From positions 62,001 to 126,000 of the forward strand of contig JAONMX010000001.1 of the NCBI GenBank assembly GCA_028378565.1: a stretch of 64,000 nucleotides of DNA, read 5' to 3'. The notes below the pieces were generated by a model. It had not been told where the DNA came from. It worked only from the letters and a program-made list of their open reading frames with translations, and ran no database searches. Origin of the DNA: Bacteriovoracaceae bacterium. GTDB taxonomy: Bacteria; Bdellovibrionota; Bacteriovoracia; Bacteriovoracales; Bacteriovoracaceae. Shown one piece after another: positions 45,432 to 53,204 of the stretch. Position 1 is the first letter of the stretch; each line of letters begins with the position of its first letter. The position numbers were made by a program, and so were the translations under genes.

Positions 45432-47050
45432 TGAGCAAATTAATTTTAAATAGTATTACTGTTAAAAATTTCGCTACTTTTGAAAATCAAACAATTGAGT
45501 TCGATAATAAATACAATGCCATTGCTGGTGAAACAGGAAGTGGCAAAAGTCTTATCCTTGATGCTTTTCAGTTTCTATTAGGTCAACGAGCAGATAAAAA
45601 AGTTGTAAGAAAGAACTCTAACTCTGCTGTAATTGAAGGGATATTCAGCTGTTATGACCAAAATATACTCAATTACTTTGAAGAAATAGGTTATCCGGTA
45701 TTTGATAATCAAATAATTATTAAAAGAATCATAAGTAACTCTGGCCAATCGAAAAGTTCACTTAATGATTTATCATGTAGCTTAGCGACTCTTACAAACT
45801 TCAGTAAAAGATATATTGATCTCGTAGGGCAATTTGAAAATCAAAAGCTATTATCACCAAACTACCAGCTTAAGCTTCTTGATACATACGGGGATCACCT
45901 TGATTTACTCGGTAAATATGAAGAAAGTTATAATACTCTACAAGGCCTTTATCAGAAGAAAGTGTCTCTAGAAGCAAACTTGTCACAAAGAGAGCAAAGA
46001 GTCGATTATATTAATTTTCAACTTGAACAACTTAACTCTTTAGATCTTGATGTTGATGTTGAGAAAAGTTTAATACAGGCAAAACATAGTTACTTAAATG
46101 CTGAAAAAAAGAATGCTCTCATACAAAATCTTAATAATATTTTCACAGAATCAGATACTTCAATTGTTAATCAACTCAATAATGCTCAAAAATTAGCCGC
46201 AAACAATTCAAACCTAATTAAAAAAGAGATCACCAATAAAATTGAAGAAGCTAAAAACTATATTGAAGACTTAAGTTATGAGCTCACAAATATCGACAGA
46301 GACGACTTAAGCGAAGAAGACTTCAATACTGTTATTGACGAACTAGATGTTTTTCAAAAATTAAAGAGAAAGTTTAATGTTGAAACTTCTGAGCTTGTAG
46401 AAATCAAAAGTTCATTTGAAAAGGAACAAGCTGAGTTAATGAATATTGATAATGAACTGAGTGAGATTAACTATTCTATTTCTAGTATTGAAAATGATTG
46501 CTGGACTCAAGCAAATAAACTTCATGACCTTAGAGAAAAGTGTTCACAAAAATTATCAAAAGAAATTACGAATGGAGTACAGGCCTTAAATATGAATGGC
46601 GCAACCATTCGATATGGTGTGGTCAAGTCAGAGACACTAACAAAATATGGCTCTTCAATTGCCTCTATCACTGCTGAAACTAACCCTGGGGAAGGATTCT
46701 TCAATCTTAAAGATATTGCTTCAGGTGGTGAGTTAAGTAGGGTTTTACTTACGCTCAGAAGGGTAGTATCAAAAACAGATTCTATTTCTATTTTCTTCTT
46801 TGATGAAATTGATACCGGTATTGGTGGAGAGACAGCTAAGAAGATTGCTCAAATGTTAAAAACTGTTTCAGGAAAGAGTCAAGTCATTGCAATTACCCAC
46901 TTACCTCAGCTAGCATCTGTTGCTGATGTGCTTATCGTTGTGGCCAAAGAAACAATTAAAGACGGCAAAAAAACAAGAACCTTTAGTAAGGTTTCTAAGC
47001 TTAGTGGTAAGGAGCAAGACAGCTATGTTACGACTCTTGCAGGCTTATAA
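45431..47050 (+). CDS. recN: DNA repair protein RecN
   Basis: SMC-like ATPase for double-strand break repair. It has 539 residues. Walker A AGETGSGKSLILDAFQFLLG (about 34), coiled-coil arms (about 150-360), signature DIASGGELSRVLLTLRR (about 430) and Walker B ISIFFFDEIDTGIGGETA. It starts on the last base of nadK. Convergent with the lpxH-like gene, with a 23-base overlap of coding ends. Confidence 0.95.
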   Translation: MSKLILNSITVKNFATFENQTIEFDNKYNAIAGETGSGKSLILDAFQFLLGQRADKKVVRKNSNSAVIEGIFSCYDQNILNYFEEIGYPVFDNQIIIKRIISNSGQSKSSLNDLSCSLATLTNFSKRYIDLVGQFENQKLLSPNYQLKLLDTYGDHLDLLGKYEESYNTLQGLYQKKVSLEANLSQREQRVDYINFQLEQLNSLDLDVDVEKSLIQAKHSYLNAEKKNALIQNLNNIFTESDTSIVNQLNNAQKLAANNSNLIKKEITNKIEEAKNYIEDLSYELTNIDRDDLSEEDFNTVIDELDVFQKLKRKFNVETSELVEIKSSFEKEQAELMNIDNELSEINYSISSIENDCWTQANKLHDLREKCSQKLSKEITNGVQALNMNGATIRYGVVKSETLTKYGSSIASITAETNPGEGFFNLKDIASGGELSRVLLTLRRVVSKTDSISIFFFDEIDTGIGGETAKKIAQMLKTVSGKSQVIAITHLPQLASVADVLIVVAKETIKDGKKTRTFSKVSKLSGKEQDSYVTTLAGL

Positions 47051-47777
47051 ACTCAATATTTTGGTTATTAATATAAATAAATGAATTTGTCTTTTGTGCA
47101 TATCCATTATTTATATACTTAAAATTGTCTGTTATGAAAAAGTCTTGTACATGACTATGACCACATATTAGCACATCAATATTCTCTTCCTCTTGAACTT
47201 TTAGGGCATAGTTTCTGAACTTCTCTTTAATTTTGTCTTCTTGATTAAAGTATTTATTATTTCGCTTTCTTGATTTTTTTGAGGCCTTTACACCGATTGC
47301 TCTTACAAATCGATAAGGTACAACTTTATCTGCAAGCAATTTAATGAATTGGGATCTTATTACTTTTTTGTATCTTTGATAGCTCAAGTTATCAACCTCA
47401 AGATCATCACCATGAGAAAGTCGCATGCGAGTCTTCCCTATATTGATTATGACTTTATCATCTTTAATAAATTTGAACTTATTTGAGAATTCAGAAAAGT
47501 ATTCTTTGAATATTCTATCAATATGGAAGTCATGGTTTCCTTCAAAGAAATATACCTCTACACCTTTCTCACATAACTTTTTTAATAACTGAAAAATTTC
47601 TTCAAACTCAGTTATGTATTCAATTCGATTTCCCACCATCAGGTCAAATATATCGCCTAATAGAATAACCTTGTCTGAGTTTTGAATCTTGGGAGATTTT
47701 AAAAAAGAAAAAAGGTATTGATACCCTTCGTCTCCTTTTTCTTTGATGTGTATGTCAGATGTTATGCTTATTTTCAC
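47028..47777 (-). CDS. UDP-2,3-diacylglucosamine hydrolase-like (LpxH-like)
   Basis: Lipid A pathway phosphoesterase in the LpxH family, or a related metallophosphoesterase. It has 249 residues. Metal motifs: SDIHIKE (7-9), ILLGDIFDL, FFEGNHDFH, LSHGDDLE and ICGHSHVQD. A central helical insert (about 135-190; YKKVIRSQFIKLLADKVVPY) matches the LpxH cap. GTG start (47777) with TATAAT exactly six bases upstream and no ribosome site. It is downstream of a flagellin gene but separated by a terminator. Confidence 0.82.
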   Translation of the reverse strand: MKISITSDIHIKEKGDEGYQYLFSFLKSPKIQNSDKVILLGDIFDLMVGNRIEYITEFEEIFQLLKKLCEKGVEVYFFEGNHDFHIDRIFKEYFSEFSNKFKFIKDDKVIINIGKTRMRLSHGDDLEVDNLSYQRYKKVIRSQFIKLLADKVVPYRFVRAIGVKASKKSRKRNNKYFNQEDKIKEKFRNYALKVQEEENIDVLICGHSHVQDFFITDNFKYINNGYAQKTNSFIYINNQNIEFISLQES

Positions 47778-47783
47778 TCTTTA

Positions 47784-47789
47784 ATTATA
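47784..47789 (-). promoter_or_regulatory. TATAAT -10 element of probable leaderless lpxH-like gene
   Basis: Perfect TATAAT on the minus strand, six bases (TAAAGA) before the GTG start. The predicted transcript start falls on or beside the start codon. No clear -35 seen. Confidence 0.5.
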
Positions 47790-47818
47790 TGTTCTCACGC
47801 CTGTTACGGCTAGGGTTT

Positions 47819-47867
47819 AAGCCTAAGAACCATCCTGATACTAGTAAGCACCAGGATGGATGGGCTT
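47819..47867 (-). promoter_or_regulatory. Structured hairpin upstream of lpxH-like gene
   Basis: Inner stem CCATCCTG (47830-47837) with CAGGATGG (47852-47859), outer stem AAGCC with GGCTT, and an internal bulge. There is no T-run. It lies between the flagellin terminator and the -10 of the lpxH-like gene, so it is outside a leaderless mRNA. Role unknown. Confidence 0.4.
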
Positions 47868-47913
47868 AATAGGAAAAATAAACCATTGCTTAAAAATTTA
47901 TAATTCCTTTATT

Positions 47914-47950
47914 GTAAAAAGATGGGGGAAGAATACTTCCCCCTTTTTTA
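47914..47950 (-). terminator. Terminator of downstream flagellin gene (both orientations)
   Basis: GGGGGAAG, loop AATA, CTTCCCCC (8-bp perfect stem at 47924-47943). On the minus strand it is followed by ATCTTTTT; on the plus strand by six T. It is placed just after the flagellin stop. Confidence 0.9.
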
Positions 47951-47951
47951 A

Positions 47952-48785
47952 TTAACCAATTAATCTTAGAGCGTTATTTGGTAGTGCATTAGCTTGAGCA
48001 AGAGTAGTAATACCAGCTGATTTAACAACTTGATTTGCAGCTAATTTTGCTGACTCTTCAGCTACATCCACATCTTGGATAACTGATCTTGCACTATCTT
48101 GATTGATTGTCTGAACCTCAAGGTTAGACACTGTAGATTGTAGTCTACTTTGTATTGAACCGAGTGTTGCACGTTGTCCAGAGACCTTTCCAATTGCTCC
48201 GTCAATAACCTCAATCGAGCCTAAGGCATCTCCTTTATCTGAAATTCCAGACCCAGAGATTCCAATCGATCCTGTCGATGCATCTGACTCACTTGAATCA
48301 AATGCTATTTGATTTTGTTCACCAGCAAAAGCTCCTACTTGGAAATCTAAGGATCCTGAACCTTCACCGTTTAATAAGTTTGTTCCGTTAAATGTTGTTG
48401 ATTCACTAATACGATCAACTTCAGCAACCAATTGTTGGTATTCTTTATCCAAGAATCCTCTTTCGTTTTCACCAACAGTGTCTGAAGCGGCTTGTACCGT
48501 CAATTCTCTCATTCTAACTAAGATGTTTGAAACTTCATTCAGTCCACCTTCAGCTGTTTGAACCAGTGAGATACCGTCGTTAGCGTTTCTAGTTGCTTGT
48601 CTTAAACCTTTTGTTTGTGCCTCAAGGTTTGTTGCAATCGCAAGTCCTGCAGCATCGTCTGCTGCTTTTGTTATCCTCTTACCAGAAGATAGTTTTTCTA
48701 ATGAAGCATCAGATTTATTTGATACCTCTTTCAAGTTTTTCTGCACCGTTTGTGATGCAATGTTTGTCGCAATTCGTAAGCCCAT
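47952..48785 (-). CDS. Flagellin
   Basis: Filament subunit. It has 277 residues: D0/D1 only, with a very short variable middle. N-terminal signature RIATNIASQTVQKNLKEVSN, LSSGKRITKAADDAAGLAIA, QATRNANDGISLVQTAEGGL, C-terminal LGSIQSRLQSTVSNL and VQDVDVAEESAKLA (here IQDVDVAEESAKLA). AACAGGAG precedes the ATG. A FliA-type promoter lies 76-102 bases upstream. It is a paralogue of the gene at 49034. Confidence 0.95.
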   Translation of the reverse strand: MGLRIATNIASQTVQKNLKEVSNKSDASLEKLSSGKRITKAADDAAGLAIATNLEAQTKGLRQATRNANDGISLVQTAEGGLNEVSNILVRMRELTVQAASDTVGENERGFLDKEYQQLVAEVDRISESTTFNGTNLLNGEGSGSLDFQVGAFAGEQNQIAFDSSESDASTGSIGISGSGISDKGDALGSIEVIDGAIGKVSGQRATLGSIQSRLQSTVSNLEVQTINQDSARSVIQDVDVAEESAKLAANQVVKSAGITTLAQANALPNNALRLIG

Positions 48786-48860
48786 TTTAATTCTCCTGTT
48801 ACATTTTAAAGCTTCACAGCTTTCTAAGTTTTATCTGAGTTTTTTTGTCAGACAATAACC

Positions 48861-48887
48861 GTATCGTCGCACCACCCAAATACTTTA
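48861..48887 (-). promoter_or_regulatory. FliA (sigma-28) promoter of flagellin
   Basis: Minus strand: TAAAGTAT, 11-base spacer, GACGATAC. Compared with TAAAGTTT-N11-GCCGATAA this is seven of eight and six of eight matches. It lies 76-102 bases upstream of the ATG. Confidence 0.8.
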
Positions 48888-48981
48888 GTATTCTTGTCAA
48901 GAATATTTAAAAAAAGTGCATTAATGTTGTAATTACAGTGACTTATTGGTTGATTATTTTTGGCAAGTATTTTGATTAGAC

Positions 48982-49010
48982 AAAAAAAAGGGCCTCATTA
49001 AGAGGCCCTC
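48982..49010 (-). terminator. Terminator of upstream flagellin gene
   Basis: Minus strand: GGGCCTC, loop TTAAT, GAGGCCC and eight T. Perfect 7-bp stem, 24 bases after the stop. It separates the two flagellin units. Confidence 0.92.
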
Positions 49011-49033
49011 AGTTGGATTTTTATTCGTTTTAA

Positions 49034-49867
49034 TTATCCAATCAGTTTTAATGCGTTAGCATTAGAGTTGTTGGTTTGAGCTAATACAGAAGTTGCTGAT
49101 GCTGTTAAGATGTTACTCTTAGCTAGCTCTGCTGACTCTGACGCTACATCAGTATCTCTAATTCTAGAGTTAGCAGCAGACAAATTCTCAGTCTGAATAT
49201 CTAAGTTTCTCATTGTAGACTGTAGTCTATTTTGGAGAGCACCTAGTCCAGCTCTGTTCTCATTAATATTACCAATGGCCGTATCAATCGTCTCAAGGTT
49301 TGATTGTGATGCTTCCTTAGAAGCAACATTCATTCCCTCAATTCCGATATCAGCAGTTTTTGCACTTGTTAAAGCTGGGTTATAACTAATTCGATCATTT
49401 TTCTCATTGTTATAAATTCCAATTTGGAATTCCATCTTTTCACCTTCACCAGACAATAGGTTTTTCCCATTGTATCTAGTTGAAGTAGCAATTCTTTCAA
49501 CTTCAGTCGTTAACTGTTGAAATTCCAAATCACTAAACTTTCTTTCCTGTTCACCAATCGTGTCCGATGCTGACTGAACTGATAGTTCTCTTAGTCTTAC
49601 TAAGATATTTGAAACTTCGTTAAGACCACCTTCTGCTGTTTGAATAAGAGAGATACCGTCACCAGCGTTTCTATTCGCTTGTCTTGTACCTCTAATATTG
49701 GCCTTTAACTTCTCTGATATTGCTAAACCTGCAGCATCGTCTCCTGCTTTATTGATTCGACTTCCCGAAGCTAGTTTCTCTAAAGATGAACTTTGACTCT
49801 TCTTTACTTCCCCTAAACTTCTTTGTGCTGCAATTGATTGAACATTTGTTCCGATTCTAATACCCAT
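49034..49867 (-). CDS. Flagellin
   Basis: Second filament subunit, 277 residues, D0/D1 only: RIGTNVQSIAAQRSLGEVKK, LASGSRINKAGDDAAGLAIS, QANRNAGDGISLIQTAEGGL and IRDTDVASESAELA. Clearly related to the other flagellin but different enough not to be a recent duplicate. AACAGGAG precedes the ATG. It has its own FliA-type promoter and terminator. Confidence 0.95.
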   Translation of the reverse strand: MGIRIGTNVQSIAAQRSLGEVKKSQSSSLEKLASGSRINKAGDDAAGLAISEKLKANIRGTRQANRNAGDGISLIQTAEGGLNEVSNILVRLRELSVQSASDTIGEQERKFSDLEFQQLTTEVERIATSTRYNGKNLLSGEGEKMEFQIGIYNNEKNDRISYNPALTSAKTADIGIEGMNVASKEASQSNLETIDTAIGNINENRAGLGALQNRLQSTMRNLDIQTENLSAANSRIRDTDVASESAELAKSNILTASATSVLAQTNNSNANALKLIG

Positions 49868-49981
49868 ACTAATCTCCTGTTTTCATAATACCTTCCTCCT
49901 TGTGTTGTTATTCTGATCAACCTTGAACAGAACCCAAAATTTTTCTACAGCAAAATCCCAAAATTAATTGCTGTAAAGACC

Positions 49982-50008
49982 CTATCGGGTAGTCAGTTTT
50001 TTTCTTAA
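49982..50008 (-). promoter_or_regulatory. FliA (sigma-28) promoter of second flagellin
   Basis: Minus strand: TTAA, 15-base spacer, CCCGATAG. The -10 matches GCCGATAA at six of eight; the -35 is weaker (TAAA expected). It lies 115-141 bases upstream of the ATG. Confidence 0.65.
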
Positions 50009-50082
50009 TGAAAAAGGGGAAAAAAGTTCCACAATTACGAGTAATTAGGTGATCAAAGTAGTCAAGTACTAGAGGTAAGTGA

Positions 50083-50361
50083 CTAATTAAACATAGATTT
50101 ATCTAAGTAGTTTTCTAAGGTATTTTTCAACTCAATACCAATTTTTAATTCATTATTTTCAACACTAAAGTGTTTACCAACATGATTTTTTGAATTGAAA
50201 TTTAAAACTAAAATGCTTTTATTATTCTTTAGGATAGATTTTAAAAATTTTATAAGCGATCCAAAGTCAGAAAATGCATAAGAATATACATATGCTTCTG
50301 TATCACGTGTATCAAATATGATTTGCGATTTTTTTATTTTAATAAGATAAAGCTTAGTCAT
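50083..50361 (-). CDS. Small protein, unknown (92 aa)
   Basis: No family recognised. The ATG at 50361 is chosen for a short 8-base overlap with the upstream gene; an ATG at 50400 would overlap it by 47 bases. Alternating strands and helices (LYLIKIKKSQIIFDTRD; FGSLIKFLKSILKNNKSILVLNF) suggest a small alpha/beta fold. It is probably co-transcribed with the heptose adenylyltransferase gene. Confidence 0.55.
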   Translation of the reverse strand: MTKLYLIKIKKSQIIFDTRDTEAYVYSYAFSDFGSLIKFLKSILKNNKSILVLNFNSKNHVGKHFSVENNELKIGIELKNTLENYLDKSMFN

Positions 50362-50800
50362 TTCTCGCTTTACTAATGATATTCGTTGTTGAGTATCCAT
50401 CTTTAAACGTAAGAGATTTTACTTCTCCTCCAGCTTTAAGAACAAGATCACTACCTACAATTTGATCTGGCTTCCAATCACCACCCTTAACTAAGATATT
50501 CGGTGATATTGATTTTATTAATTCGTATGGAGTATCTTCATCGAAAATAAAAACCTTTGAAACGCTTCTTAAGTTCTCTAAGACAAACTTTCTATCAAGT
50601 TCTTTATTTATTGGCCTTTCTGGTCCCTTTAATCTCTTTACTGATGAGTCGCTATTAAGTCCCACAACAAGAATGTCGCCCAAGGCCCTTGCTTCGTTTA
50701 GGTATTGAACATGTCCAGAGTGTAATATATCGAAACAACCATTGGTAAAAACTATCGTTTTACCTTTAGAGGCTTCTAAGAATTTCTCTATCTCTATCAT
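50354..50800 (-). CDS. rfaE2: Heptose 1-phosphate adenylyltransferase (RfaE2/HldE-C)
   Basis: Makes ADP-heptose from D-glycero-beta-manno-heptose 1-phosphate. It has 148 residues: the nucleotidyltransferase domain of HldE alone. Motifs: TNGCFDILHSGHVQYL, VVGLNSDSSVKRLKG, ERPINKELDRKFVLENL, and LVKGGDWKPDQIVG. The kinase half (HldE-N) is not fused. It starts four bases inside the RDD gene. Its product may serve GT9-type enzymes. Confidence 0.93.
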   Translation of the reverse strand: MIEIEKFLEASKGKTIVFTNGCFDILHSGHVQYLNEARALGDILVVGLNSDSSVKRLKGPERPINKELDRKFVLENLRSVSKVFIFDEDTPYELIKSISPNILVKGGDWKPDQIVGSDLVLKAGGEVKSLTFKDGYSTTNIISKARND

Positions 50801-51513
50801 TTTTCTTTTACTACTTTTGTGTCAGATAACTTTCCTTGAAAATCTAAAATAACAGGAAAGAAAAAAAGCGGTATAGATAGTAGGGTAATAATAGAACGAA
50901 CGAGGCAATCTGATGAATCTGGTTTTTTACTATTTAACTTAACAAGCCTTAATGAGAATAACCGCTTACCAATTGTTCCGTCAGCATCGAGCAATGAAAA
51001 ATACATCATAAAAAAGAAACAAAAAATTGTAATAAGAAAAGGTGCAGACCAAATGAGGTTTGTCTTTAGAAAAAGATTTGCAAGCTCAACACCGGTTAAA
51101 CTTAAAGAGGTAACGTAGAATGAAAGAGTCATCAGACCGACAATAATAAAATCAGTTACAAACGCAAAAGATCTATCATTTTCACTAGCAAGCTTTAGTT
51201 TTCTTTCTCTTGGTGCTGACTTTACTCTTTCAGTGGCCATGGATTTCATAATACTCGGTAGGGCCATTTCTTCTAATAATTGTTCACGACGAGGTTGCTG
51301 GGAAGAAGGAGATGTTGCTTTCTTGAAATTAGGCTTCTCTACCTGTTTTGTTCCTTCGATTAAGGATTTCTTTGCAGGCTCAACATTTTTTTGATCTTTA
51401 TGAAAACCTAAACCTTGGTTTAAGGCCTTAAACTCATAGTTCTCTAAATCAAATTCATCTATATTAAATTTAATCTCTATAGCTTCATTTACGTCATGTT
51501 GAGTTTGGTCCAT
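50797..51513 (-). CDS. RDD-family membrane protein
   Basis: It has 238 residues. A disordered, charged N-terminal part (about 1-112) precedes an RDD domain: RSFAFVTDFIIVGLMTLSFY, LLDADGTIGKRLFSLRLVKL, and membrane segments near 118-138, 152-172 and 208-222. The usual R-D-D first motif is SFAFVTDF here, with the Arg shifted. Transport function unclear. It lies between rsmE and the heptose gene. Confidence 0.78.
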   Translation of the reverse strand: MDQTQHDVNEAIEIKFNIDEFDLENYEFKALNQGLGFHKDQKNVEPAKKSLIEGTKQVEKPNFKKATSPSSQQPRREQLLEEMALPSIMKSMATERVKSAPRERKLKLASENDRSFAFVTDFIIVGLMTLSFYVTSLSLTGVELANLFLKTNLIWSAPFLITIFCFFFMMYFSLLDADGTIGKRLFSLRLVKLNSKKPDSSDCLVRSIITLLSIPLFFFPVILDFQGKLSDTKVVKEK

Positions 51514-51564
51514 AAATTCCCCTTTATATATAATAGAATCTCACAAAAGGAACTAAGCGTAAAA

Positions 51565-52257
51565 CTAAGAATTAGACTCGGTGCCCAAGCAATAACCAAT
51601 AGCAACCGGTAATGCCGTTACGGCCTTCATTATATTGAGCGGTAGGTGGAGCATTACAGAGTTATCAAGTTGCTCAACGAAGTCTTCTTCTTTATTGGAA
51701 AAGCCTGCTTCAGGACCAATAATTATCAAGCAGCTGCCAAGAGTATTCTTAGACACGGTTTTTCTTGAATTTGAGGTAAATAGCAAAACGGTATCATAAT
51801 TCTTAAAAGGAGCTGCTGTTATATCATCTAAAATTATAAAGTCTGGACGAAAATGATTATTGGACTGCTCTAGAGATGAAGACACAATTTGTTCTATTCT
51901 CTTATTATTTTCAAAACTCCACTGCGAGTATTCACTTTCGGCAAAGTAAATATTATTAACTCCAGCTTCGATACAAGAGCGAATCATTGCTTCTGCATAT
52001 TCTTTTTTTGGAGGACAAATTAAAACATCGGGAGTACTACATCTTTGCCCTGTAGTAGCTTCACTTGAAGAGGCAATGACACATGACTTTTTATTAACTT
52101 CATTAAGTTTATAAACTCGGGAATTTCCAATGCCATCTAATACTAGAATTTCGTAATCTCGCTTAAGTCTTAAAACTTTAATAAGATGATGAAATTTTTC
52201 ATCAGTTAGGATGATTTCATTTGAAAGTTCAATGTTTTCTAAGTAGATAGCTCTCAT
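51565..52257 (-). CDS. rsmE: 16S rRNA m3U1498 methyltransferase RsmE
   Basis: SPOUT-class methyltransferase. It has 230 residues. Start region RAIYLENIELSNEI and FHHLIKVLRLKRDYEILVLDG are typical. The SAM knot reads LIIIGPEAGFSNKEEDFVE (GPEGGF expected) and LHLPLNIMKAVTALPVAIGY, where most RsmE have LGxRILRxETA. The last motif is therefore degenerate. It overlaps prmA by four bases (ATGA). Confidence 0.85.
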   Translation of the reverse strand: MRAIYLENIELSNEIILTDEKFHHLIKVLRLKRDYEILVLDGIGNSRVYKLNEVNKKSCVIASSSEATTGQRCSTPDVLICPPKKEYAEAMIRSCIEAGVNNIYFAESEYSQWSFENNKRIEQIVSSSLEQSNNHFRPDFIILDDITAAPFKNYDTVLLFTSNSRKTVSKNTLGSCLIIIGPEAGFSNKEEDFVEQLDNSVMLHLPLNIMKAVTALPVAIGYCLGTESNS

Positions 52258-53204
52258 TTCTTTTCAAACAGGATAGCGCTCCAGTCTCCCTTTGAGACTG
52301 TTTCAATATGATCACATATATCTGAATAAGCATTTATGATTTCATCAACCTGGTGATTTAAAAGTCCTGACACAATAAGACTCCCACCCTCTTTTAAATT
52401 TTCCAATACGACACTTTTCTCTGAGACTAATACATTGTTTAATATATTAGCAAAAACCAATGAGTACTTTTCATTCAAATAACTAAAGCGCTCTCTTAAT
52501 ATAACTCTTTGGTTTTTATTATAATTGGAAAAATGATTAAGCTCTAAATTATAAACACAATTCTCAAGAGCATCAGGATCAATATCAACAAAGTCACAAA
52601 TAACATTTTTTTTCTTTACCGCTGCGATACCAAGAATTCCACTTCCACAACCAAAGTCTAGAACAAAACTTTCAGTTTCAAGCTTATTAATGATCTTTTC
52701 CATTAACTTCAAACATAAGTAAGTAGTCTCGTGAGTTCCTGTACCAAACCCCATCCCAGGATTGATATACACCTCATTTTGACTGTCTTTCCTCTTGTCC
52801 CATGAAGGGACTACTTTTAATTCATCGGAAACATGAATTTCTTTATAAGATTTTTTCCATTCTTCATTCCAGTCCATCTGGTCTACTTCAATTAAACTTT
52901 CGATTTTGATGTTTTCTTTTTCAATATATTTTTTAAACTTATCAACATCTTTCATATTTCCAAAGAACACCGATACCTTGTCACTCTCTGAGGCAGAAGT
53001 TACTTCATCTATTATCTCTTCAGTAATATCGCCAGCACTAAAGGCCCTCTCTCCAAGAATTGAATCTACCTTCGCTTCATCTATTGAGTAATGCTGAATC
53101 CCAACGCAGTTACACTCCTCATAAGCATATAAGGACACATTCTCTTTTTGTGAAGAGTTCAAACTTAATTTGATATGAAAGTATTTATTCACTTCTAATC
53201 TCAC
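52254..53204 (-). CDS. prmA: Ribosomal protein L11 methyltransferase PrmA
   Basis: Trimethylates L11. It has 316 residues. The SAM site is VLDFGCGSGILGIAAVKKK (about 190), then CDFVDIDPDALENCVYN, and VFANILNNVL (LANIL motif). INPGMGFGTGTHETTYLCL is the diagnostic PrmA segment. GTG start at 53204; a second GTG at 53192 is an equal candidate. It overlaps the binding-protein gene by 20 bases. Confidence 0.93.
   Translation of the reverse strand: MRLEVNKYFHIKLSLNSSQKENVSLYAYEECNCVGIQHYSIDEAKVDSILGERAFSAGDITEEIIDEVTSASESDKVSVFFGNMKDVDKFKKYIEKENIKIESLIEVDQMDWNEEWKKSYKEIHVSDELKVVPSWDKRKDSQNEVYINPGMGFGTGTHETTYLCLKLMEKIINKLETESFVLDFGCGSGILGIAAVKKKNVICDFVDIDPDALENCVYNLELNHFSNYNKNQRVILRERFSYLNEKYSLVFANILNNVLVSEKSVVLENLKEGGSLIVSGLLNHQVDEIINAYSDICDHIETVSKGDWSAILFEKK

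Noticed and set aside
47952..49867. Recent tandem duplication of flagellin.
   Set aside because: The two proteins have equal length but differ widely in the middle and in many conserved-region positions, so the duplication is old.
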